From: Cellvibrio sp. UBA7671
Lineage (GTDB): Bacteria; Pseudomonadota; Gammaproteobacteria; Pseudomonadales; Cellvibrionaceae
Length of the DNA stretch: 64,000 bases
Direction: 5' to 3'
Assembly: GCA_002483145.1 (NCBI GenBank)
Contig: DLHJ01000014.1
Span: forward strand, 1 to 64,000
Shown: in pieces, positions 28,071 through 36,378 of the stretch
Numbering within the stretch: position 1 is the stretch's first letter
Layout: every line of letters begins with the position of its first letter
Notes under the pieces: model-generated
The model's input: only the letters and a program-made list of their open reading frames with translations
The model's database searches: none
Told to the model about the DNA's origin: nothing
Program-made: the position numbers and the translations under genes

Positions 28071-28592
28071 ATGAATTGGGCTGATTGGGCCATTATTGGG
28101 ATTTTTTCCCTGTCCTGTTTGATCGGTTTGATTCGTGGTTTTGTGCGCGAAGCCTTGTCACTAATAATTTGGGTCGCGGCTGTGTTGGTAGCCAAAGTCT
28201 TTGGTGGCCAGCTTGAAATCCTGTTGGCCGGCCAAATTGAATCACCCTCTGTGCGACTTATGACAGCCTACGCTGCGCTGTTTATCGCCACTCTATTGCT
28301 AGGCGCTATGCTGAGCTTCCTTATTGGTGCTCTGGTACGTGCGACTGGCTTATCTGGTACTGATCGTCTTCTGGGAATGGTTTTTGGTGCAGCACGCGCG
28401 TTTATTATCGTGATGGCCTTGTTAATTCTCTTGCCTGGTTTTATACCGGTCAATGAAGAAGCATGGTGGCAGCAGGCGCAATTAATACCCCATTTTCTCG
28501 CTTGTGAGGAATGGGTCAGGACAGCTTATGAGCAAGTCAGCCAGTGGCTAATGGCACTGTTTGGCAATGTTGAAAGTGGTCAGAAAGTTTAA
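28071..28592 (+). CDS. cvpA: CvpA family inner-membrane protein
   Basis: About 173 residues with four predicted membrane helices (roughly residues 4-22, 27-47, 62-85 and 100-120) and the motif GLIRGFVREALSL early in the protein. CvpA was named for colicin V production and is linked to envelope stress tolerance. The ATG at 28071 gives the family N-terminus MNWADWAIIG; a GTG four codons upstream lies too close to GGAG. It precedes purF by 28 nt, as in E. coli and Pseudomonas. Confidence 0.92.
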   Translation: MNWADWAIIGIFSLSCLIGLIRGFVREALSLIIWVAAVLVAKVFGGQLEILLAGQIESPSVRLMTAYAALFIATLLLGAMLSFLIGALVRATGLSGTDRLLGMVFGAARAFIIVMALLILLPGFIPVNEEAWWQQAQLIPHFLACEEWVRTAYEQVSQWLMALFGNVESGQKV

Positions 28593-28620
28593 AGTTGTTA
28601 ACAAGTATTGAGGCAATCTT

Positions 28621-30150
28621 ATGTGCGGCATTGTAGGTATTGTGGGTAAACGCGATGTGAATGTGCAGCTTTACGATGCGTTGACCATTTTGCAGCACCG
28701 TGGACAGGATGCGGCGGGGATGGTGACTTGTCAGGATGGCCGCATGAGCCAGCAAAAGGCTAATGGCCTTGTGCAAGATGTGTTTAGAACCCGCCATATG
28801 CAGCGTTTACTTGGCACTATGGGGATTGGTCATGTTCGCTACCCCACTGCGGGCAGTTCAGGCCCGGCTTTGGCTCAACCTTTTTATGTTAACTCACCAT
28901 ACGGAATTGCCCTTGCGCACAACGGCAATTTGACTAACGCCGATAAACTCACAGAAGATATTTTCAAAACTGATTTGCGTCATGTGAATACCGATTCAGA
29001 TTCAGAAGTATTGCTCAACGTTTTCGCTCATGAATTGCAGATGCAAGGCAAGCTCAACCCGACCGCCGACGATATGTTTGCTGCGGTTGCCGGTGTTCAT
29101 AATCGTGTGACCGGCGGTTACGCGGTAGTTGCGTTGATCGCTAATTACGGCTTGGTCGCCTTTCGTGATCCAAATGGTATTCGCCCGTTAGTGTATGGCA
29201 AGCGCCATTCGGAGGAAGGCGGTGTTGAATATATGGTTGCGTCCGAAAGTGTTGCGCTCGATGTGCTGGGTTTTGAATTGATCAGCGATGTTGCACCGGG
29301 CGAGGCAATTTATATCACTGAAGAGGGCGAATTAAATCGTCGCCAATGCGCCAAGTCACCGCGTTTGACGCCGTGTATTTTTGAGCACGTATATTTTGCG
29401 CGTCCAGATTCTATTATGGATGGCATTTCGGTGTACAAGGCGCGTTTACGCCAAGGTGAAAAATTGGCAGAAAAAATTCTGCGTGAGCGTCCGGACCATG
29501 ACATTGATGTGGTGATTCCCATTCCGGATACCAGCCGTGTTGCAGGTCAGGCATTGGCTCAAAAATTAGGTGTGAAATTCCGTGAAGGTTTGGTAAAAAA
29601 CCGCTACATCGGCCGCACTTTTATTATGCCCGGCCAGCAACAGCGTAAAAAATCCGTGCGTCAAAAACTCAATCCAATTGAATTGGAATTCAGGGACAAA
29701 ATTGTATTGTTGGTGGATGATTCCATCGTCCGCGGTACTACCTGCCAACAAATTATCCAGATGGTGCGCGATGTCGGCGCGAAGAAAGTGTATTTCGCTT
29801 CAGCAGCGCCCGCGGTGAAATATCCCAACGTCTATGGCATCGATATGCCAACAACGACGGAGTTGATTGCAAGTGGTCGTACTGAGGACGAAGTGTGTGA
29901 AGAAATCGGCGCTGATTGGCTGATATATCAGGACCTTGAGGATCTGATTGCCGCATCTTCCGAAGGCAATAGTGAAGTCACCGCATTTGATTGTGCTGTA
30001 TTCAATGGCGAATACTGTGCCGGCGACGTCACTCCCGAATATTTGGAGAAGGTTGCAGCCGCGCGCAACGATAGTGCTAAATCCGGTAAAAAATCCGTCA
30101 AACAAATGGAATTGCCGATTGGTTTACACAACGGTGCGGCGCGCGGATAA
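28621..30150 (+). CDS. purF: Amidophosphoribosyltransferase
   Basis: The 509-residue enzyme makes phosphoribosylamine from PRPP and glutamine, the first committed purine step. The N-terminal MCGIVGIVG exposes the Cys nucleophile after Met removal, followed by [10 protein letters not shown] and AHNGNLTN of the glutaminase domain; the PRPP-binding loop [13 protein letters not shown] (about 360-372) marks the transferase domain. Length matches E. coli PurF (505). It is tightly linked to cvpA and to metZ (23 nt). Confidence 0.98.
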   Translation: MCGIVGIVGKRDVNVQLYDALTILQHRGQDAAGMVTCQDGRMSQQKANGLVQDVFRTRHMQRLLGTMGIGHVRYPTAGSSGPALAQPFYVNSPYGIALAHNGNLTNADKLTEDIFKTDLRHVNTDSDSEVLLNVFAHELQMQGKLNPTADDMFAAVAGVHNRVTGGYAVVALIANYGLVAFRDPNGIRPLVYGKRHSEEGGVEYMVASESVALDVLGFELISDVAPGEAIYITEEGELNRRQCAKSPRLTPCIFEHVYFARPDSIMDGISVYKARLRQGEKLAEKILRERPDHDIDVVIPIPDTSRVAGQALAQKLGVKFREGLVKNRYIGRTFIMPGQQQRKKSVRQKLNPIELEFRDKIVLLVDDSIVRGTTCQQIIQMVRDVGAKKVYFASAAPAVKYPNVYGIDMPTTTELIASGRTEDEVCEEIGADWLIYQDLEDLIAASSEGNSEVTAFDCAVFNGEYCAGDVTPEYLEKVAAARNDSAKSGKKSVKQMELPIGLHNGAARG

Positions 30151-30172
30151 ATTATTAAGTTGATGAGTAGAT

Positions 30173-31381
30173 ATGGAAAATTTTGACGAACAATTAGCTG
30201 AAGATCCGCTGTTCGGTGCGGCGCTGGATACCTTGGCGATTCGCGTCGGGCAATCGCGTTCGCACGAAGGTGAGCACAGCGAAGCGCTGTTCCTGACTTC
30301 AAGTTATGTTTTTGCGAATGCGCAAGAAGCGGCAGATCGTTTTTCTGGCGAACAGCCCGGCAACGTTTATTCGCGCTACACGAATCCCACCGTGCGCATG
30401 TTTGAAGAGCGTATAGCAGCATTGGAAGGTGCTGAGTCTGCCGTCGGCACTTCATCAGGTATGGCGGCAATTTTATCGACGTGCATTGCGCTGCTGAAAT
30501 CGGGCGATCATATTCTTTGTTCACGCAGTGTGTTTGGTACGACGACAGTGTTGTTTACTAAATATCTACAAAAATTTGGTGTAACTACCACGTTCGTCAA
30601 TCCAACTAATTATGTCGAGTGGGAAGGGGGCTTCACCGAAAATACTAAATTGGTATTTGTTGAAACGCCGTCTAATCCTTTGTGCGATGTTATCGACATT
30701 CAACGGCTTGCCGATCTAACTCATGCACGCGGTGCGTTGTTGGCGGTAGATAATTGCTTCTGCACTCCAGCATTACAAAAGCCACTGGAGTTGGGCGCGG
30801 ATTTAATTATCCACTCAGCAACCAAGTACATTGATGGGCAAGGCCGCTGCCTCGGTGGTGTGGTTGCTGGTGCAAAAAAATATGTAGATGAAGTGCTCGG
30901 ATTTATTCGCAGCGCTGGCCCAACGATGAGCCCTTTCAATGCGTGGGTATTCTTAAAAGGTCTTGAGACATTGCGTTTGCGGATGGAGGCTCATTCACGC
31001 AATGCGTTGGAACTGGCGCAATGGCTTAATGCCCACCCTAATGTAGAAAAAGTGTTTTATGCAGGTTTGCCAAGTCATCTTGGTCATGAGCTGGCTGCAA
31101 AACAGCAATCTGCTTTTGGTGGTGTCTTATCCTTCCGCGTAAAAGGCGGCAGGGCAGAGGCCTGGAAGGTTATCGACGCAACACGCATTATGTCGCTCAC
31201 CGCTAATCTGGGCGATACCAAAACCACTATCGTCCACCCGGCTACAACAACGCATGGCCGTTTGTCGCCGGAGCAAAAAGCCGATGCTGGTATTACCGAA
31301 AACCTGATCCGTGTTGCCGTTGGTTTGGAAGATATTGGCGATTTAAAAGCCGATCTCGCACGCGGTTTAGGCAATTACTAA
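30173..31381 (+). CDS. metZ: O-succinylhomoserine sulfhydrylase
   Basis: The 402-residue PLP enzyme of the Cys/Met metabolism family makes homocysteine from O-succinylhomoserine and sulfide. It shows YSRYTNPTVRMFEERIAALEG, the SSGMAAI loop, the PLP lysine in HSATKYIDGQGR (about residue 219) and the C-terminal SLGD-like NLGDTKTTIVHPATTTH. Assignment to MetZ rather than MetB or MetY comes from its location directly after purF, as in Pseudomonas. It is the last gene of the accD-metZ run. Confidence 0.93.
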   Translation: MENFDEQLAEDPLFGAALDTLAIRVGQSRSHEGEHSEALFLTSSYVFANAQEAADRFSGEQPGNVYSRYTNPTVRMFEERIAALEGAESAVGTSSGMAAILSTCIALLKSGDHILCSRSVFGTTTVLFTKYLQKFGVTTTFVNPTNYVEWEGGFTENTKLVFVETPSNPLCDVIDIQRLADLTHARGALLAVDNCFCTPALQKPLELGADLIIHSATKYIDGQGRCLGGVVAGAKKYVDEVLGFIRSAGPTMSPFNAWVFLKGLETLRLRMEAHSRNALELAQWLNAHPNVEKVFYAGLPSHLGHELAAKQQSAFGGVLSFRVKGGRAEAWKVIDATRIMSLTANLGDTKTTIVHPATTTHGRLSPEQKADAGITENLIRVAVGLEDIGDLKADLARGLGNY

Positions 31382-31421
31382 GGGTTTGCGAGGCCAAGGC
31401 ACAAAAAAGTGTTGTTGGGTC

Positions 31422-31450
31422 TTGTCCTTGCGAATTCACCTTGGTAAAGT
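31422..31450 (+). promoter_or_regulatory. Promoter of the tRNA-Val gene with GC-rich discriminator
   Basis: TTGTCC (31422-31427) and TAAAGT (31445-31450) are separated by 17 bp and followed by GCGCGCC, just before the tRNA. A GC-rich discriminator is the classic mark of stringently controlled stable-RNA promoters. Confidence 0.6.
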
Positions 31451-31462
31451 GCGCGCCTCTTT

Positions 31463-31539
31463 AGGACTATAGCTCAGTTGGTTAGAGCACCACCTTGACA
31501 TGGTGGGGGTCAGCAGTTCGAGTCTGCTTAGTCCTACCA
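31463..31539 (+). tRNA. tRNA-Val (anticodon GAC)
   Basis: The 77-nt gene folds into a complete cloverleaf: 7-bp acceptor AGGACTA/TAGTCCT, D arm with AGCTCAGTTGGTTAGAGC, anticodon stem CCACC/GGTGG around the loop TTGACAT with anticodon GAC, T arm AGCAG/CTGCT around TTCGAGT, discriminator A and encoded CCA. Confidence 0.97.
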
Positions 31540-31550
31540 AAGTTCCTTAG

Positions 31551-31577
31551 AAAAGCCGCTTCTTAGCGGCTTTTTTA
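31551..31577 (+). terminator. Intrinsic terminator after tRNA-Val
   Basis: A 10-bp stem AAAAGCCGCT/AGCGGCTTTT with loop TCTT continues into a T run, 12 nt after the tRNA. Confidence 0.93.
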
Positions 31578-31708
31578 TTGCCTGAAATTTGCATCCCCAC
31601 AGCACCCTTGAATTCTTTGGCTACTACCCCATCTAGTGCACATCCCCGTCATTACATGGCGGATATTATTTGTTCACATCTTAGTTGTATGTACCCAGGA
31701 GTTAGAAA

Positions 31709-33613
31709 ATGACCGTTGATGCCCGCAAAGAAACCCGTGGCTTTCAAACTGAAGCCAAGCAATTGCTGCATTTGATGATTCACTCGCTGTATTCGAACAA
31801 GGAAATTTTCCTGCGTGAATTGGTATCCAATGCGTCGGATGCCGCTGATAAATTGCGTTTTGAAGCAGTATCCAATGGCGACCTATATGAAGGCGATACG
31901 GAATTAAAAATTCGCATCAGTTTCGATAAAGATGCAAAAACCCTCACCATCAGCGATAACGGCATAGGTATGTCGCGTGATGAGGTGATCGAGAACTTGG
32001 GTACTATCGCTAAATCGGGCACTGCGCAATTTATGCAAAAGCTGTCAGGTGACCAGAAAAAAGATGCACAGTTGATTGGTCAATTTGGTGTTGGTTTTTA
32101 TTCGGCATTTATTGTTGCCGATAAAGTGGTGGTAACCAGTCGTCGTGCCGGTGCACCAGCAAGTGAAGCAGTGCGCTGGGAATGTTCGGGCGATGCGGAA
32201 TTTACTGTAGAGTCAGTTGAGAAAGCTGATCGCGGCATGACCGTTGAATTACACTTAAAAGATGATGCTTTGGAATTTGCCGACCATTGGCGTTTGCGTT
32301 CTATCATCAAAAAATATTCTGATCATATCGCCATTCCGGTAGTGATGAAAAAACAAACTCCGGTTGGCGATGATGCTGCCAGTGCAGAACCGGAAGATGA
32401 AGTGATTAACACTGCAACTGCGCTCTGGACTCGTTCGCGTTCCGACGTGACTGATGAAGAATATAAAGAGTTTTATAAGCATGTGAGCCACGATTTTACC
32501 GATCCATTGAGCTGGAGCCACAACCGTGTGGAAGGTAATCTGGATTACACCAGTATGTTATTTATTCCAGCACGTGCCCCCTATGATTTATACAATCGTG
32601 ATGCTTCACGTGGTTTGAAATTGTATGTACAGCGCACCTTTATTATGGATGACGCTGAACAATTCTTGCCCTTGTATCTGCGTTTTATTAAAGGCGTTGT
32701 GGATTCAAATGATCTTAGTTTGAACGTCTCGCGCGAGATTCTGCAAAAAGATCCCAACATTGATGCCATGCGTTCAGCGCTGACCAAACGTGTGTTGGAC
32801 ATGTTGGCGAAATTGGCAAAAAGCGAACCGGAAAAATACGCAACTTTCTGGAAAGAGTTTGGCCAGGTCATGAAAGAAGGTCCGGCAGAAGATTTTGCCA
32901 ATCGCGAAAAAATTGCCAAATTGCTGCGCTTTGCTTCCACTCACACTGATACCGCTGAACAAAGCCAATCGCTCGACGATTACGTCTCGCGTATGAAAGA
33001 CGGGCAGGAGAAGATTTATTACATTGCCGCTGAAAATTTCAACACGGCGAAAAGCAGCCCGCATCTGGAAGTCTTCCGCAAAAAAGGCATTGAAGTATTG
33101 CTGTTAAGTGACCGTGTTGACGAATGGTTGATGAGCCACTTGGCCGAGTTTGATGGTAAATCATTGCAGGATGTAGGCAAAGGCGAGTTGGATCTCGGCA
33201 AGCTTGACAGCGAAGAAGAGAAACAAGCACAAGAAAAAGTCGCTGAAGCTCTGAAGCCATTGTTGGATCGCGCAAAAGCCGCATTGGAAAATCAGGTATC
33301 GGAAGTGCGCATTACCCATCGTTTGACCGACTCACCAGCGTGTGTAGTCGTGGGCGATCACGACATGGGTGCGCAGATGCGTCGTATTCTGGAAGCTGCC
33401 GGGCAAAAAGTGCCTGATTCCAAACCGATTTTTGAATTAAATCCTGATCACCCGCTGGTGAAAAAGCTGGAGCAGGAGGCTAACGAAGAGCGCTTCGGCG
33501 ATTTGGCGCATATCCTGTTTGATCAAGCCAATCTTGCTGAAGGTGCGCAATTGCAAGACCCGGCTGCTTATGTGCAGCGGTTGAATAAATTGTTGCTGGA
33601 ATTGAGCAATTAA
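31709..33613 (+). CDS. htpG: Molecular chaperone HtpG (Hsp90)
   Basis: The 634-residue cytoplasmic chaperone has the N-terminal GHKL ATPase (about residues 1-230): [40 protein letters not shown] and [11 protein letters not shown]. Middle-domain ([26 protein letters not shown]) and C-terminal dimerisation regions follow. The length fits E. coli HtpG (624). AGGAG precedes the ATG. It is monocistronic between two terminators; a heat-shock promoter is expected from the family but I could not identify one with confidence. Confidence 0.98.
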   Translation: MTVDARKETRGFQTEAKQLLHLMIHSLYSNKEIFLRELVSNASDAADKLRFEAVSNGDLYEGDTELKIRISFDKDAKTLTISDNGIGMSRDEVIENLGTIAKSGTAQFMQKLSGDQKKDAQLIGQFGVGFYSAFIVADKVVVTSRRAGAPASEAVRWECSGDAEFTVESVEKADRGMTVELHLKDDALEFADHWRLRSIIKKYSDHIAIPVVMKKQTPVGDDAASAEPEDEVINTATALWTRSRSDVTDEEYKEFYKHVSHDFTDPLSWSHNRVEGNLDYTSMLFIPARAPYDLYNRDASRGLKLYVQRTFIMDDAEQFLPLYLRFIKGVVDSNDLSLNVSREILQKDPNIDAMRSALTKRVLDMLAKLAKSEPEKYATFWKEFGQVMKEGPAEDFANREKIAKLLRFASTHTDTAEQSQSLDDYVSRMKDGQEKIYYIAAENFNTAKSSPHLEVFRKKGIEVLLLSDRVDEWLMSHLAEFDGKSLQDVGKGELDLGKLDSEEEKQAQEKVAEALKPLLDRAKAALENQVSEVRITHRLTDSPACVVVGDHDMGAQMRRILEAAGQKVPDSKPIFELNPDHPLVKKLEQEANEERFGDLAHILFDQANLAEGAQLQDPAAYVQRLNKLLLELSN

Positions 33614-33645
33614 ATTTTAGTTTTTCATTAAAGCTGCTATTAAAG

Positions 33646-33681
33646 ATGACTTTGCCTATAATCGGGCAAGGTCATTTTTTT
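33646..33681 (+). terminator. Intrinsic terminator after htpG
   Basis: An 11-bp stem with one G-T pair (ATGACTTTGCC with GGCAAGGTCAT, 8-nt loop) continues into a run of seven T's. Confidence 0.9.
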
Positions 33682-33741
33682 AACTGATAATTAACGGTTG
33701 GCGAATTAATTCTGACCTTATGAATCAACCCGGTGGACTAT

Positions 33742-34203
33742 ATGGAATACAAAGAGATTAGCCTACCTGCGGCAAAATCGATTGCGCTGGTAGCACACGA
33801 CAACAAAAAGAAAGATTTAATCGCATGGTGTAAACAGAATCGTGCTGATTTAAGCATTCATACACTCTTTGCTACCGGTACAACCGGCACATTAATAGAA
33901 AAAGAAACCGGCCTGCCAATAAACAAACTTATTTCCGGTCCTTTAGGTGGTGACCAGCAAGTTGGTGCATTAATTACCGAAGGCAAAGTCGATATGCTGA
34001 TTTTCTTTTGGGATCCATTTGAACCAATGCCGCACGATCCGGATGTAAAAGCTTTACTGCGCATTGCAGCGGTGTGGAATATCCCGATTGCGTGCAATCA
34101 AAGCTCCGCTGATTTTATGGTGTCATCGCCACTCTTCAACGGCGAGTCGCAACACTGGGTTCCCGATTACGCGGCCTATATGGCCAAGCGTTCGCAAATA
34201 TAA
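33742..34203 (+). CDS. mgsA: Methylglyoxal synthase
   Basis: The 153-residue enzyme converts dihydroxyacetone phosphate to methylglyoxal, bypassing lower glycolysis when phosphate is short. It aligns with E. coli MgsA (152 aa) from the start: [16 protein letters not shown], then [27 protein letters not shown] with the catalytic Asp (about residue 72) and [20 protein letters not shown]. The ATG at 33742 gives the family N-terminus; GGTGGA lies upstream. It precedes the methylthioinosine phosphorylase gene by only 2 nt, so the two are probably cotranscribed. Confidence 0.96.
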   Translation: MEYKEISLPAAKSIALVAHDNKKKDLIAWCKQNRADLSIHTLFATGTTGTLIEKETGLPINKLISGPLGGDQQVGALITEGKVDMLIFFWDPFEPMPHDPDVKALLRIAAVWNIPIACNQSSADFMVSSPLFNGESQHWVPDYAAYMAKRSQI

Positions 34204-34205
34204 TT

Positions 34206-34937
34206 ATGTTGGCGATTATCGGTGGCTCCGGCTTAAATCAATTTCCTGAATTGGAAATTGTTGGCGAACAGAAAGTCCAGACTCCGTATGGCGATTGTTC
34301 TGCTCCGCTCACTTTCGCCAGATTACGCGATCTTCAGCTAGTATTTCTTCCGCGTCACGGTCAAGGTCACAAGCTGCCGCCACATCAAATTAATTACCGT
34401 GCAAATATGTGGGCTTTAAAAGATGTTGGTGTAACGCGGGTGTTGGCGGTTAATGCGGTGGGAGGAATAAATTCTACGATGGGGCCTGGCGTGTTCGTGG
34501 TGCCGCACCAGATTATCGATTACACCTATGGCCGCGAGCAGAGTTATAACTTTCTTACTGATGGTTACATCAACCATATCGATTTCACCCATCCCTACAG
34601 TCAGGTCATGCGTCAACAATTGATCGCCAGTTTATTGGCAGCAAACCTGCGGTTTCAGGAGCGAGGTGTTTATGCCTGCACCCAAGGCCCGCGTTTGGAA
34701 ACTGCGGCAGAAGTCTTGCGTTTGCGGCGTGATGGTTGTGATTTGGTTGGTATGACGGCTATGCCAGAGGCAGCACTAGCGCGTGAGCTGGGATTGGAAT
34801 ATGCCGCGCTTTGCCTAGTGGTGAACTGGGCTGCTGGCTTGGATAGCAATGAGCTAAATATGGAGGACATACTTAAAACTCTTGCCGCTGGCATGGCTGA
34901 CATTAAAAAAACTATTTTCATATTTGCAAACCAGTAG
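34206..34937 (+). CDS. S-methyl-5'-thioinosine phosphorylase (MtnP/PNP family)
   Basis: The 243-residue enzyme belongs to the class of purine nucleoside phosphorylases that includes MTAP. Motifs: IGGSGL at the N-terminus, LPRHGQGHKLPPHQINYRANMWAL (about 47-70), AVNAVGGIN and QGPRLETAAEV (about 159-169), NWAAGL near the end. In Pseudomonas the homolog at this location is a methylthioinosine phosphorylase that salvages methylthioadenosine after deamination, and the short length fits that subgroup. Adenosine-type specificity cannot be excluded by sequence alone. It follows mgsA with a 2-nt gap. Confidence 0.88.
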   Translation: MLAIIGGSGLNQFPELEIVGEQKVQTPYGDCSAPLTFARLRDLQLVFLPRHGQGHKLPPHQINYRANMWALKDVGVTRVLAVNAVGGINSTMGPGVFVVPHQIIDYTYGREQSYNFLTDGYINHIDFTHPYSQVMRQQLIASLLAANLRFQERGVYACTQGPRLETAAEVLRLRRDGCDLVGMTAMPEAALARELGLEYAALCLVVNWAAGLDSNELNMEDILKTLAAGMADIKKTIFIFANQ

Positions 34938-35002
34938 GCTTGCGTAAATAAGCAACAAAAAAATCCCCTCTTATTTCTAACTTTTGTTAATATCTGTTAA
35001 CA

Positions 35003-35027
35003 CGGGTTTTTTCGTTCTATAAACCCG
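35003..35027 (+). promoter_or_regulatory. Hairpin in the cold-shock gene leader
   Basis: CGGGTTT (35003-35009) pairs with AAACCCG (35021-35027) about 95 nt before the cold-shock ATG. Long structured leaders are common in csp mRNAs and can control translation with temperature; this role is inference. Confidence 0.35.
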
Positions 35028-35122
35028 GTTGTGGATAGCTGCTGGCCTGCTGTGCTGGCGATCAACGGATGAAGCAAACCGAGCAAATAACAATAAAGCT
35101 TAAGGCTGTAGAGGTGTTTCAT

Positions 35123-35338
35123 ATGGCAGATCGTGAAATGGGCACTGTTAAATGGTTTAACAACGTGCGTGGATACGGTTTCATAACCAGAGGAGAAGGA
35201 GGCGAGGATATTTTTGTTCACTACCGAAATATCCGTGCGGAAGGTTACCGCTCATTAGCTGAAGGTCAAAACGTTGAGTTTCAGTTGCAACAAGGTGATA
35301 AAGGCTTACAGGCAGAAGATGTTGTGCTATTGGGCTGA
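35123..35338 (+). CDS. Cold-shock domain protein (CspA/CspD family)
   Basis: The 71-residue protein is a single cold-shock domain that binds single-stranded RNA or DNA. RNP1 is KWFNNVRGYGFI (residues about 10-21) and RNP2 is DIFVHY (about 29-34). The extension EVVLLG-like end is normal. GAGGTG lies before the ATG at 35123; an in-frame upstream ATG (35069) would add 18 residues unlike the family. Similarity to CspD is suggested by the GGEDIFVHY pattern but is not decisive. A palindromic terminator follows. Confidence 0.93.
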   Translation: MADREMGTVKWFNNVRGYGFITRGEGGEDIFVHYRNIRAEGYRSLAEGQNVEFQLQQGDKGLQAEDVVLLG

Positions 35339-35372
35339 TGTAAACTTCACTCAGGTTTAAACGTTGTTTAAA

Positions 35373-35402
35373 TAAAAACGCCGGCAATTGCCGGCGTTTT
35401 TA
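35373..35402. terminator. Bidirectional terminator between csp and csiV
   Basis: A perfect palindrome AAAAACGCCGGC/GCCGGCGTTTTT around AATT lies between convergent genes, with A/T runs on both ends, so it can serve both. Confidence 0.93.
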
Positions 35403-35425
35403 TTTTGGAGAAAAGAAACCTGTTG

Positions 35426-36343
35426 TCATTGTGCCGTTGGCAAAGGAGTTGTTGCAACGGATGGGTAGGGGGTTACTTGAATGATGACATTCAATGCTGG
35501 GTGATCTATGTAATGGACTTCGCTGGTGCGCATATCGCGCTCTTGTTGCAATAATATAATTTGCCGAGTGACATAATTATTGGCTTCTGGTGCAGCTGCA
35601 TTTGCATCAAAATTACCGTTCGACCACTGGGGATTTTCGTTCGCCAATGCTTGTTCCAATTCAGCTTCTACTTCTGAATCCAGTGACAAATTATTTATAG
35701 TTGCTGCTGTGTAGTTAGGTCGCAGCGGAATTTCGGGCCATGTCTGAGTAATTTCCTGGCCGACATTGACATCAAATTGTGCGAGCCACAAATTGGTTTG
35801 CAGTTCCAGATAGGTTGCCACGCTTAAACGAATACTGCCTTCCAATGCCTGATGTTGGCCAAACGTTTGGCCACCGTTAATAAGAATGGCTTTGGATTCT
35901 TTTTTATTGGTAATAACCTGCCGCCAAGCGTTGTGGAACAAAACTTCAAAGCGTGGGTTTCGCTGTAGCTTCTGCGCTTGTGTATTTAATTGGCGTTCAC
36001 TCGCGGGTAACAAATAAAACGCTTCTTTGGTTAGATCCACTACGGGCGCAGTTGCAGTTGCAGATGCACTGTTATTTGTAGTATTGGGCACCTCAGTTGC
36101 ATTGGGATCTTTCAATTCGACCCAGTCTCCGGGATAGCGCAATTTAATATTGCTGGGCCAGTGTTCCTGACCGGTATCATCTTTTCGAGCTACCACTATC
36201 ATCTCTACTTGATACCAACCTTCGTGGGTTTTTGTTTGCGCTTGAGCCGATGGCGCCACTAATGCGCTCGTGAGAACAGCCGCAATGCCCAGTAATGTCG
36301 GCAGGTGTTTTATTGGCAGCAGTTTTATTAATTGATAAACCAT
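35426..36343 (-). CDS. csiV: CsiV family periplasmic protein
   Basis: The 305-residue exported protein begins with a signal peptide (hydrophobic to about residue 35, AQA-Q) and continues with YQVEMIVVAR, WRQVI and GSIRLSVATYLELQTNLWLA, which match the CsiV family, described as peptidoglycan-binding. Conserved position directly downstream of mfd in Pseudomonas supports the call. A Thr/Ala/Asn-rich linker is at about residues 85-105. It follows mfd by 35 nt on the minus strand. The exact role is not established by the sequence. Confidence 0.8.
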   Translation of the reverse strand: MVYQLIKLLPIKHLPTLLGIAAVLTSALVAPSAQAQTKTHEGWYQVEMIVVARKDDTGQEHWPSNIKLRYPGDWVELKDPNATEVPNTTNNSASATATAPVVDLTKEAFYLLPASERQLNTQAQKLQRNPRFEVLFHNAWRQVITNKKESKAILINGGQTFGQHQALEGSIRLSVATYLELQTNLWLAQFDVNVGQEITQTWPEIPLRPNYTAATINNLSLDSEVEAELEQALANENPQWSNGNFDANAAAPEANNYVTRQIILLQQERDMRTSEVHYIDHPALNVIIQVTPYPSVATTPLPTAQ

Positions 36344-36378
36344 AAATTAATTCCACCAGGGGGTGATAAGGATCAGCA

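Noticed and set aside
31391..31435. Imperfect inverted repeat AAGGCACAA/TTGTCCTT after metZ
   Set aside because: The stem has a bulge, a long loop and no T-tract, and its 3' arm overlaps the tRNA promoter.
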